Both the position numbers and the translations under genes were made by a program. Below the pieces are notes generated by a model. The model saw only the letters and a program-made list of their open reading frames with translations. It was not told where the DNA came from and did no database searches. Source: JAJPXC01 sp964517875 (GTDB taxonomy: Bacteria > Bacteroidota > Bacteroidia > Bacteroidales > Muribaculaceae). Taken from it: 51,976 bases of DNA. The stretch spans positions 1 through 51,976 of the forward strand of contig CAZFEU010000009.1 in assembly GCA_964517875.1 (NCBI GenBank). Direction: 5' to 3'. Shown in pieces: positions 14,928-22,208 of this stretch (positions are counted from its first letter, which is position 1; each line of letters opens with the position of its first letter).

Positions 14928-16220
14928 ATGAATTTCATTGACGAACTCACCTGGCGCGGCATGATTCACACTGTGATGCCGGGCACTGAAGAGCAACTTA
15001 AGAAGGAAATGACTACGGCCTACCTGGGCATTGACCCTACGGCCGACTCTCTACACATAGGCCACCTGGTAGGTGTGATGATATTAAAGCACTTCCAGCG
15101 TGCCGGACATCGCCCCATAGCACTCGTAGGTGGCGCAACAGGCATGATAGGCGACCCCTCGATGAAAAGCCAGGAGCGCAAGCTGCTCGACGAGGAAACT
15201 TTACGTCACAATCAGGAAGCCATCAAGAAGCAGCTCTCCAAATTTCTCGACTTTGACTCTGACGCTCCAAACGCCGCCGTGATGGTCAACAACTACGACT
15301 GGATGTCGAGATTCTCATTTCTCGACTTCATACGCGATGTAGGCAAGCTCATCACCGTCAACTATATGATGGCTAAGGATTCAGTGAAAAAACGCTTGTC
15401 GGGCGAGGATCGCGAAGGCATGTCGTTCACCGAATTCTCCTACCAGCTTGTGCAAGGATACGACTTCTTGCACCTTTACAAGGAGTACGGTTGCCGATTG
15501 CAGCTTGGCGGCTCTGATCAGTGGGGCAACATCACCACCGGTACGGAGCTGATACGTCGCACTCTCGGCGGTGAGGCCTACGCACTGACATGTCCGCTGA
15601 TCACCAAGGCCGATGGAGGTAAGTTTGGCAAGACAGAAAGTGGCAACGTATGGCTTGATCCTCGCTATACGTCACCCTACAAGTTCTATCAGTTCTGGCT
15701 CAACACCACTGATGCCGACGCTGAGAAATACATAAAAATCTTCACCGAGCTTACAAAAGAAGAAGTGGAAGAGCTCGTTGAGCAGCAGAAAGCCGACCCC
15801 GGGCAGCGTCCGCTGCAAAAACGTCTGGCCAAGGAAATCACCACTATGGTGCACTCGGCCGCCGATTACGAGGCTGCTGTCGAGGCATCACAGATATTAT
15901 TCAGCAATCACGCCAATGAGGCTCTGCGCCGCATCGACGAGCAGACACTGCTCGACGTGATGGCCGGCGTGCCGCAATTTGAGGTTTCGCTTCAGGATAT
16001 CAAAGATGGTATCAAGCTCGCCGACCTCCTTACCGAGAAGGCGCAGGTATTTCCATCGAAGGGTGAAGCCCGCAAGATGGCTCAACAGGGAGGCTTCTCA
16101 ATCAACAAGGAGAAGGTGACCGACATCTACGCACCCGCCTCCACCGATATGCTCCTTCAGGGTAAATACATATTGGCACAGCGAGGCAAGAAGAATTATT
16201 ACCTATTCATTGCCAAGTGA
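14928..16220 (+). CDS. tyrS: Tyrosyl-tRNA synthetase
   Basis: 430 residues. Class I synthetase charging tRNA-Tyr. Seen: YLGIDPTADSLHIGHLVG (residues 32-49) with the HIGH motif HIGH at 43-46, GGATGMIGDPS, the tyrosine-binding QGYDFLHLYKEYGCRLQLGGSDQWGN, and the KMSKS-equivalent KFGKT near residue 231. The C-terminal region (about 360-430, LADLLTEKAQVFPSKGEARKMAQQGG) is an S4 RNA-binding domain. Full length for the bacterial TyrRS type. It lies between the aminotransferase and tRNA-Gln. No T-box or other leader element is seen. Confidence 0.97.
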   Translation: MNFIDELTWRGMIHTVMPGTEEQLKKEMTTAYLGIDPTADSLHIGHLVGVMILKHFQRAGHRPIALVGGATGMIGDPSMKSQERKLLDEETLRHNQEAIKKQLSKFLDFDSDAPNAAVMVNNYDWMSRFSFLDFIRDVGKLITVNYMMAKDSVKKRLSGEDREGMSFTEFSYQLVQGYDFLHLYKEYGCRLQLGGSDQWGNITTGTELIRRTLGGEAYALTCPLITKADGGKFGKTESGNVWLDPRYTSPYKFYQFWLNTTDADAEKYIKIFTELTKEEVEELVEQQKADPGQRPLQKRLAKEITTMVHSAADYEAAVEASQILFSNHANEALRRIDEQTLLDVMAGVPQFEVSLQDIKDGIKLADLLTEKAQVFPSKGEARKMAQQGGFSINKEKVTDIYAPASTDMLLQGKYILAQRGKKNYYLFIAK

Positions 16221-16285
16221 AGCCCCTGTTTTTCAGCATGATGGGCGTTTCTTTGCAATGCTTTAGCAAAAAATAACCGTAAATA

Positions 16286-16317
16286 TTTGCACACATCGCA
16301 AATCGCGCGTAAATTTG
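16286..16317 (+). promoter_or_regulatory. Promoter of tRNA-Gln
   Basis: TTTG (16286-16289), 20 nt, TAAATTTG (16310-16317): both boxes match the Bacteroidota consensus. Confidence 0.8.
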
Positions 16318-16355
16318 CAGCGCTTTTAGGCTCCCAGGAGCTTGAAGCATAGGAT

Positions 16356-16426
16356 TGTCTTATGGTGTAATGGTAGCACTGCAGTTTTTGGTTCTGCCTG
16401 TCTTGGTTCGAATCCAGGTAAGACAA
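16356..16426 (+). tRNA. tRNA-Gln (TTG)
   Basis: The 7-bp acceptor stem TGTCTTA/TAAGACA, the D-arm GTGT...GCAC, an anticodon loop carrying TTG, and the T-arm with GGTTCGAATCC all fold. CCA is not encoded; the base after the acceptor is A. There is a T-T mismatch at the base of the anticodon stem. Confidence 0.93.
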
Positions 16427-16433
16427 CATTCAA

Positions 16434-16472
16434 AATCGCTAAATCGATGATTACTCAATCGGTTTAGCGATT
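16434..16472 (+). terminator. Hairpin after tRNA-Gln, probable terminator
   Basis: AATCGCTAAATCGAT (16434-16448) pairs with ATCGGTTTAGCGATT (16458-16472): 15 bp with one wobble. The following T tract is weak (GTGCTTTAT). Confidence 0.6.
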
Positions 16473-16516
16473 GTGCTTTATCCCCCACCACTCCTTTTCA
16501 CCACACCTTGTAGAGT

Positions 16517-16551
16517 TTTGTGGGATAATAGAGATAAAGGTTGTATTTTTG
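16517..16551 (+). promoter_or_regulatory. Promoter of the nucleotidyltransferase-fold gene
   Basis: TTTG (16517-16520) and TATTTTTG (16544-16551) are separated by 23 nt, slightly long, and end 23 nt before the ATG. Confidence 0.5.
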
Positions 16552-16574
16552 CGGATTTATTTAATCGCAAAGCA

Positions 16575-17171
16575 ATGAATTACATCGAACAATCAGAAAT
16601 TGCCTCAAAGCGTGCGTACGAAGTCCTCGCTGATTCGGGCGTAGTTGAGGCGTGGGAGCGCGCCGGGGCAGAGGTGAGGCTCGTGGGCTCACTCAAAATG
16701 GGGTTACTGGCAAAACATCGTGACATTGACTTGCACGTTTACTCTTGCGGCATTACTGAGGAAAAAAGTTTTGCCATTGCGGCGCAATTGGCGAGAAATC
16801 CTAAGGTGGCCGAGATAAAATGCATTAACGGTCTACACACCGACGAGCATTGTGTAGCATGGCACTTGCAATATAAAATGCAGGATAATGAGATATGGCA
16901 GATTGATATAATACATATCGAGAGGGATACTGTTTACGACGGATATTTTGAGCAAATGGCCGACCGGATTTTGTCGAGACTTACGCCGGAATTAAAAAAC
17001 GCCATCCTCTCGATGAAGTACGAAACTCCTGATGGTGAGGAAATCCACGGAGTGGAGTATTATGAAGCCGTCATAGCCGATGGCGTGCGCAATCTTCAAG
17101 ACCTAAGGGCTTGGTTGAAGATACGCCGATCCAAGCCATTCTACTACTGGATGCCCGACCAGCCCCAATAG
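16575..17171 (+). CDS. Nucleotidyltransferase-fold protein of unknown substrate
   Basis: 198 residues from ATG 16575, placed downstream of its promoter. The N-terminal half has VRLVGSLKMGLLAKHRDIDLHVY, the GS...D-x-D pattern of the polymerase-beta nucleotidyltransferase fold; WQIDIIHIER could supply the third acidic residue. The second half (DGYFEQMADRILSRLTPELKNAILSMKYETPDGEEIHGVEYYEAVI) is helical. Close relatives occur in many Bacteroidales and are often mislabelled as phosphoglycerate mutase; I see none of the RHG or phosphohistidine features of that enzyme. Possible roles include nucleotidylation of a small molecule, an RNA or a protein. It stands alone between two tRNA genes. Confidence 0.65.
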   Translation: MNYIEQSEIASKRAYEVLADSGVVEAWERAGAEVRLVGSLKMGLLAKHRDIDLHVYSCGITEEKSFAIAAQLARNPKVAEIKCINGLHTDEHCVAWHLQYKMQDNEIWQIDIIHIERDTVYDGYFEQMADRILSRLTPELKNAILSMKYETPDGEEIHGVEYYEAVIADGVRNLQDLRAWLKIRRSKPFYYWMPDQPQ

Positions 17172-17226
17172 CGTCCCCGCTGCTATAATGCTTTACTTAA
17201 GGTGCGTTTGGATGGAGGGTATATAA

Positions 17227-17259
17227 GAAAAGAGGATTTCCGTAGTGAAAATCCTCTTT
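17227..17259 (-). terminator. Terminator after tRNA-Leu
   Basis: On the minus strand AAGAGGATTT pairs with AAATCCTCTT around a short loop, followed by TTCTTAT. Confidence 0.7.
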
Positions 17260-17263
17260 GCAG

Positions 17264-17345
17264 TACCCAGACCCGGGATCGAACCGGGATGGATTGCTCC
17301 ACTGGTGTTTGAGACCAGCGCGTCTACCGATTCCGCCATCTGGGC
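17264..17345 (-). tRNA. tRNA-Leu (CAA)
   Basis: 82 nt. Acceptor GCCCAGA/TCTGGGT (first pair G-U), anticodon arm CTGGT-CTCAAAC-ACCAG carrying CAA, a class II variable arm TGGA-gcaa-TCCA, and the T-arm GGTTCGATCC. The CCA end is not encoded. Confidence 0.94.
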
Positions 17346-17354
17346 TTGCGGGGA

Positions 17355-17385
17355 CAAAGATAGAGAAAAAAATAATGGCGCGCAA
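17355..17385 (-). promoter_or_regulatory. Promoter of tRNA-Leu
   Basis: On the minus strand TTG (17385-17383), 20 nt, then TATCTTTG (17362-17355). The -33 element lies in the loop of the terminator hairpin of the upstream C25 gene. Confidence 0.7.
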
Positions 17386-17406
17386 CTTTGCGAGCCATTA
17401 TTTTTT
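17366..17406 (-). terminator. Bidirectional terminator after the C25 gene
   Basis: A 13-bp stem, AAAAAATAATGGC with GCCATTATTTTTT, has a 14-nt loop. The minus-strand RNA ends in seven T. Confidence 0.85.
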
Positions 17407-17427
17407 GCGTTGTGGAGCTGTAGGCTC

Positions 17428-20400
17428 TTAACGCACTATAGTGAGGTTGATTCGCTCGGTGGCAGAGTAGCGCTTACCGTTGTTGAGCAGGGTGTAGCAT
17501 CGGTATGTGCCTGATGGGACGTCGGCGTTGGATGCGTCCTTAAGATTCCACGTGTAGGGGTAAGTGACGGATTCAACGGTCTGAACTACTGCGCCCTGTG
17601 CATCCTCGATAATCAGGCGACCGGTGGGCTGGCCATCGAAGTTGTGGTCGATGTCGAATGTCACCTCGGTACGAGCATGCTTGCGATCGAGGGTGAGGGA
17701 TGAGCGTATTTCATCGTTTACCACAACGAAGTTGATGGTGCGTGAGGAACGGTTGCCCATATTGTCGCCTATGCCGAGAGTGAGGTAGTGTCGTCCGTCC
17801 TGAAGGTCGGACATGGGGAATTGGATTGAAGCCGAACCGTCGGCTTTCACTGCCAGTGTGCCTCGAACGCTTGGATATGACGATTTGTTGTCGAGTGTGA
17901 GGGTGACACTTGAGCCGATAGTGCCGTCAGCCACGTTAAATCCGCTGGGGTCGGCGAGTATTTCGGCGTAGAGTGTGGGAGCGCTACCTACGGTATTGCC
18001 GTCGGCAAAGGTGTCATCGTCGAGATACATCTTGCTGATTACGGGTGCTGAGTTGTCGGTGACAGATGTCTCGGGCGAAGGGGTTGAGCTGATTGTGATG
18101 GGTGAACATATGCCGGTGGCGATGCCCGTGTGGGTGTCGTTTATGGCCCAGAGAGTTAGTCGTGTGTTCTGGTCGGCACGCAGTGATTGTGGTAGAACGC
18201 ATTGCGCTGTGAACTCGCCGTTGACAACTTCGGCTGTTACTTCGGCGAGCATGGTCTCGTCAAGTGTCACTTCGCGCGGGTCGGAGTTGCCGTCCTTGGG
18301 CGATGACATTATGGTGACAGGCGCTTCATATATTGATATTGTGACAAGACCGTTGTAATTGTCAATGGTATTGCCTTGATCGTCGGTGATGATACCTTGG
18401 ATTGTGTTGTCGCTCAACGGATATAGTACAGGGTCGCTCTCGACGGGATTACTGTTGATCACGGTGGTCTTGGCTATGAGCTGGGGAGCGAGGTAGGGAA
18501 CTTCGGGGTCACCAAGCAGATTGTAGGCCATGGTGTTGATATGAACGTTGACATCGGGGGTTTCCATCACTTCATTCTGGGCCTGTCGGTAGATCTGGCC
18601 AATGGTGGTGTTGCCTGTGGCTGCTGCGAACGCTTTGCCCATGGCGAGGTTGAGGTAATGGTTGGAGTCGGCGTAGACGGTGCGGCTTGAACCTACCACG
18701 GCGATCGCTCCACCGTTGGGGTTGTATAGCATAGCCTCGGCAATACCATCGCTAAGACGGTCGAATGCGTAGGAATCGCAAGTGGCCAGAGTCCATATCG
18801 GCAGATGGCTGTAGGGTACTGACTCGGCGTATTTCTTATGCCAGAGATAGTTGAACAGGGTGAGGTTTTCGGAATTGCCGTGCCCTACGTACATCACATA
18901 GTCTTGCCCCTGTTTGAGCGATTGGATTATTTGCTGGCGTCCTTCGTAGGCATCTTCGCCACGCCAGGGATAAACGTTGTTGAACACCTTGGTAAATGTG
19001 GTGGCTGGGGCGAGGGGAGCCATGGCGGCAATGACAAGCTCGGCTTGTTTTTCATGCTTGTTGGCATCATTGTCGTCGGCGAATGCGAGAACATTGTTGC
19101 GGTATGGGCGGTCAACCGGAGTTGACATGTGCTTGATTATTTTGTCAACTACCACGTCGGGGTTGGTCTGTGACGGGATGCGTCCTACGGCAATGTCCAT
19201 TTTGGTTGATGACACATTGGCGGGGTTGAAATAGTCGTCGAGGAAACCGAAATAATCATCGCTTGCATAGTTGGTGGCATTGGTGCCCATGCAGGTGTAG
19301 TCGGAAGTTTGATAAGTGAGGAGGGCATCATCGGCCTGGAATGAAATCTGGCGGTTATCGTAAATGCCGTGGCCGAATAGCAGGAGTGAGCGGAATTTTT
19401 CGTTGTCGCGGTCATAGAACATCTTGGCCACACGGCGATAAGCCATCACGTCGGGAGTGCCTGACGAAAACTCGTTGAATACCTCGCTCTGTTTTACTAC
19501 CACTACGTCGATGCCCTGGATCTCGTTATGAGCTTTGGCCAGCCTTTGAGCAGCATCGTAGCATGTCTCATTTGAGATGATGAGCATGTGTGGGGTAGGG
19601 AGTGAGTGAATATTCTGGTTGGCCACTTCTCCAATTACCTCGGGTGTGGGGAATTGGCGTGTAGGATCGAATACGATGGTGCGTAGAGCTGGTGTGTCAG
19701 ATGTGTTGTAGTTTTGGTCGGGTGTGAACCACAGCTGATTAGTGCTGCTGCGGAATGTGTTGAACTGGCGTATTTGTGTAACATCCGTAATATCCCAGAT
19801 CAAAGTTTTGGTAGAAGCATCGTCGAGAGAGAACTTAATGCGGTGGGAGCTAAGTGCGTTGGGGAAGTGCAATATGCGCTGACTGCGGTCGGCAAGAGTG
19901 TTGTGGCTGGGATAGCTGAAAAACACCCAGTCAATAGCACCGTAGGAATAGCCCGTGCTTGCAGCCGTGGCTGCGCTTGGGGCTACGTTTATAGTGTAAG
20001 TGTCAGAACCCCCTTCGCCACGCATGGTGAAATACTGGTAGCCGTAGGCACGGGAGAAAATTTGCAGGTCGGTTGTTTGTATTGAGCCGGCATTGTTGGT
20101 CGACGAGCCCTTTTTGATGTCGTTGTCAAGATTAACCTCGAATCGGGGTTCAACCCGGCTCGACTTGGCTGCCGATGTGTAGGATACGTATCCCTGCGAC
20201 GAATCGTATATTGGTGCCGTAACGGTGAATGTTAATGGGCGGTCGCCTGTTTCTTTGAGATTCTTGCTGAAGAAGCGGGCTCCACCTTGTCCGGGATTGG
20301 CTTCATTGAAGTCGTAAAAATCAATTGAGGTGTGGGTTGTGACATCATATGCGTTGTTGACGTTGCGACTCACCCTGGGGATGCTCGTTGGACTCTGCGA

Positions 20401-20835
20401 GTCGGTGAGGAAGTAGTAGCCGGCGGTGGCGCTGAAGTTGGTGCGGATGTTCTGGTGATAATACTGGTTGTAGGAAAGAGTGACGCTATTCGGACCCTCG
20501 CCATAGAACAGGATACGGCCATCGTCGGTGCGTACTACGGGAGTTTGGGGCAGGTCGTCGGGCCCCTCGGCATCAAAGCGTTGCGATGTGAGGGCAGCTC
20601 CGCCATATCCACAGACTACCACCTTCGAGGGGTCGGAGAACCCCATTTCGCGTAGTTGATTAGCCGTGAGCTGGTAAATGCCGTTGTCCACAACTTTAAT
20701 TTTGACCCAATTGCCTGAACCAAGTACCGACTTGCCGTTGTAATAAGTCGGGCTAAACGCCGATGCGGTGATCAGTGTTGCGATTGCTGAGGCAGTGAGC
20801 AGGAATCTGTTTGCTTTATGGGGTAATATTTTCAT
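17428..20835 (-). CDS. C25 (gingipain-fold) protein, PorU-like paralogue
   Basis: 1135 residues with a signal peptide (residues 1-27). The N-terminal third is beta-rich and starts with GSGNWVKIKVVDNGIYQLTANQLREMGF, typical of PorU. The caspase-like C25 domain follows (about residues 415-790): LLLFGHGIYDNR, SDDYFGFLDDYF, MDIAVGRIPSQ, YVMYVGHGNSENL with the catalytic His at 652, and WTLATCDSYAFD with the catalytic Cys at 686, 34 residues apart as in gingipains. The C-terminus carries Ig-like and FlgD-like modules (STDN-containing region, then LNNGKRYSATERINLTIVR). PorU removes C-terminal signals from type IX substrates and attaches them to A-LPS at the cell surface. A second, related copy lies at 22209-25604. 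It is the last gene of the rex unit, 10 nt after the FAH-like gene. Confidence 0.85.
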   Translation of the reverse strand: MKILPHKANRFLLTASAIATLITASAFSPTYYNGKSVLGSGNWVKIKVVDNGIYQLTANQLREMGFSDPSKVVVCGYGGAALTSQRFDAEGPDDLPQTPVVRTDDGRILFYGEGPNSVTLSYNQYYHQNIRTNFSATAGYYFLTDSQSPTSIPRVSRNVNNAYDVTTHTSIDFYDFNEANPGQGGARFFSKNLKETGDRPLTFTVTAPIYDSSQGYVSYTSAAKSSRVEPRFEVNLDNDIKKGSSTNNAGSIQTTDLQIFSRAYGYQYFTMRGEGGSDTYTINVAPSAATAASTGYSYGAIDWVFFSYPSHNTLADRSQRILHFPNALSSHRIKFSLDDASTKTLIWDITDVTQIRQFNTFRSSTNQLWFTPDQNYNTSDTPALRTIVFDPTRQFPTPEVIGEVANQNIHSLPTPHMLIISNETCYDAAQRLAKAHNEIQGIDVVVVKQSEVFNEFSSGTPDVMAYRRVAKMFYDRDNEKFRSLLLFGHGIYDNRQISFQADDALLTYQTSDYTCMGTNATNYASDDYFGFLDDYFNPANVSSTKMDIAVGRIPSQTNPDVVVDKIIKHMSTPVDRPYRNNVLAFADDNDANKHEKQAELVIAAMAPLAPATTFTKVFNNVYPWRGEDAYEGRQQIIQSLKQGQDYVMYVGHGNSENLTLFNYLWHKKYAESVPYSHLPIWTLATCDSYAFDRLSDGIAEAMLYNPNGGAIAVVGSSRTVYADSNHYLNLAMGKAFAAATGNTTIGQIYRQAQNEVMETPDVNVHINTMAYNLLGDPEVPYLAPQLIAKTTVINSNPVESDPVLYPLSDNTIQGIITDDQGNTIDNYNGLVTISIYEAPVTIMSSPKDGNSDPREVTLDETMLAEVTAEVVNGEFTAQCVLPQSLRADQNTRLTLWAINDTHTGIATGICSPITISSTPSPETSVTDNSAPVISKMYLDDDTFADGNTVGSAPTLYAEILADPSGFNVADGTIGSSVTLTLDNKSSYPSVRGTLAVKADGSASIQFPMSDLQDGRHYLTLGIGDNMGNRSSRTINFVVVNDEIRSSLTLDRKHARTEVTFDIDHNFDGQPTGRLIIEDAQGAVVQTVESVTYPYTWNLKDASNADVPSGTYRCYTLLNNGKRYSATERINLTIVR

Positions 20836-20845
20836 ATTTAGTGTG

Positions 20846-21388
20846 TTATCTAACGTTGAAGTGAAGCACCTGTGTGTCGTTGACGGCCACTTCGATTGAT
20901 GTGTCAGGGTTTATGATGAAGTCGTCGGCGATGATGCAGGGGGCTATCTGATCGCCGTTTTTGAGAGTCATCCAATGGCTAAGTGCTTGAATTGAGCGGG
21001 GTATAAGCCATGTTGTGGTGTCGACATGCACAGTGTTGCCATTGAGGGTGATGGTGTCGATGATGCGTGGGGTGGGGAGCCATTGCCCGGTCACCCAAGC
21101 TGAGTCGAAACATTGGGACAGCTGAGAATCGAGCCATTCGGAAGGTGGGTTGATGCGCAAGCCTACGGTGATGGCATCGTAGTAGCGATTGGCAAATTTC
21201 TCGGCTATTGATTTGCCAAGGCGCGAGATGCGAACCACCGCATAGGGCGTGGCCGTCCATTGCCCCTCAATGCCGGGTAAAAACAGCGGCATGTTGCGGT
21301 TGAGGCAAGCGGAGTCAGGGTATGTGCTGACCTTAGGCCACGATTCAATGGGCTGGGCGGGTGTGCGCTCTATGGTGATAATCTTCAT
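20846..21388 (-). CDS. Degenerate FAH-fold protein
   Basis: 180 residues. Similar along its length to Bacteroidales fumarylacetoacetate-hydrolase-family proteins: PDSACLNRNMPLFLPG, VVRISRLGKSIAEKFANRYYDAITVGL and the C-terminal region. Compared with active members, where the strand before VVRISRLGK usually carries E-x-E metal ligands, this one reads ATPYAVVRI, so the acidic metal-binding pair appears absent; the SKAFD-SA motif is altered to SQCFDSAWVTG. It may be a pseudo-enzyme or structural derivative. The comparison is from memory of the family, not an alignment. The start ATG 21388 overlaps the Rex stop (ATGA), so it is translationally coupled to rex; the longer in-frame start lies inside rex. 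Confidence 0.65.
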   Translation of the reverse strand: MKIITIERTPAQPIESWPKVSTYPDSACLNRNMPLFLPGIEGQWTATPYAVVRISRLGKSIAEKFANRYYDAITVGLRINPPSEWLDSQLSQCFDSAWVTGQWLPTPRIIDTITLNGNTVHVDTTTWLIPRSIQALSHWMTLKNGDQIAPCIIADDFIINPDTSIEVAVNDTQVLHFNVR

Positions 21389-22044
21389 CGGTCGGAGTCG
21401 CTTACTGTGCCAAGGCGGTTGTACATTACAGCCAGGTGTGAATATATTGAAGTGTTCTGAACCACGATGTCGCCTGCCACGCGTATGCGCACAGGGGTGA
21501 AATTCCACAGTCCCTTGATGCCGGCGGCAATAAGTTGGTCGGCCACTTCCTGGGCTTTGTCAACGGGCACGGCTACCACGGCAATCTCGGCGTCGAGCTC
21601 GGGGCGTCGTCGGTCGACTTGTGCGATGTCGTAGATCGGCACGCCATGAATCTGTGTGCCCACGATTGAGGGGTCGATGTCAAACCCCGCCACTATGTTG
21701 AGCCCATAGCGTGAAAGGCCGGAGTCCTGAATCAGGGCTGCTCCAAGGCTGCCGACACCGACCATCACTGCGTTGTGGCGCTCGCGGAATCCGAGGAAGT
21801 ATTCAAGCTCCTCTTTCAGTGAATTCACTTCGTAGCCGATGCGGGTTTTTCCCTTGATGTTGAGAAATGACAGGTCTTTGGCTATTTGCGAGGAATCCAC
21901 GTTGATCTCCTTGGCTATCTGTGTCGATGACACGTAGTCGACGTGGCGTGAGTGGAGCAAGTTCACATACGCCAAGTACCATGGGAGCCTGCGTAGTGTA
22001 GGCTCGGGCAGAAACTCTCGGTGGCGTTGACGTGAAGGTTGCAT
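21385..22044 (-). CDS. rex: Redox-sensing transcriptional repressor Rex
   Basis: 219 residues from ATG 22044. The N-terminal winged helix (about residues 10-75: EPTLRRLPWYLAYVNLLHSRHV, VSSTQIAKEINVDSSQIAKDLSFLN) and the C-terminal Rossmann domain (VMVGVGSLGAALIQ, AGFDIDPSIVG, IAVVAVPVDKAQEVADQLIAAGIKGLWNFTPV) are those of Rex, which senses the NADH/NAD+ ratio and represses fermentation and anaerobic energy genes when NAD+ is high. It heads a unit with the FAH-like and C25 genes. Its promoter overlaps a perfect palindrome at 22099-22117, a plausible autoregulatory operator. A TTG start at 22104 would lie upstream of or inside the promoter and is rejected. Confidence 0.93.
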   Translation of the reverse strand: MQPSRQRHREFLPEPTLRRLPWYLAYVNLLHSRHVDYVSSTQIAKEINVDSSQIAKDLSFLNIKGKTRIGYEVNSLKEELEYFLGFRERHNAVMVGVGSLGAALIQDSGLSRYGLNIVAGFDIDPSIVGTQIHGVPIYDIAQVDRRRPELDAEIAVVAVPVDKAQEVADQLIAAGIKGLWNFTPVRIRVAGDIVVQNTSIYSHLAVMYNRLGTVSDSDR

Positions 22045-22073
22045 GTCAAATGTGAGATTGTGGTTTATTTCCG

Positions 22074-22104
22074 CGAAATTACAAAAAAAGCGGCTTAATA
22101 ACAA
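22074..22104 (-). promoter_or_regulatory. rex promoter
   Basis: On the minus strand TTG (22104-22102), 20 nt, then TAATTTCG (22081-22074), 29 nt before the ATG. The -33 end is inside the palindrome at 22099-22117. Confidence 0.65.
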
Positions 22105-22117
22105 TTGAAAATTGTTA
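22099..22117. promoter_or_regulatory. Palindrome overlapping the rex -33 box, candidate operator
   Basis: TAACAATT-gaa-AATTGTTA is an 8-3-8 perfect inverted repeat in the rex promoter. Rex operators in other phyla are TTGTTAA-N4-TTAACAA or similar; here the half-site words occur in reversed order, so a Rex site is possible but not typical. Confidence 0.5.
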
Positions 22118-22208
22118 ATAATTAAGTGTGTAGGATGTTATAGGACGATCATAGGATGGCTTAGGATGGCTGGAGAAGCAAGTGGTGGCCGCGCAGGCCC
22201 GATAGCCG

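Noticed and set aside
22118..22208. Possible small gene or RNA between rex and porU
   Set aside because: No open frame, promoter or hairpin with a T-run was seen in these 91 bp.
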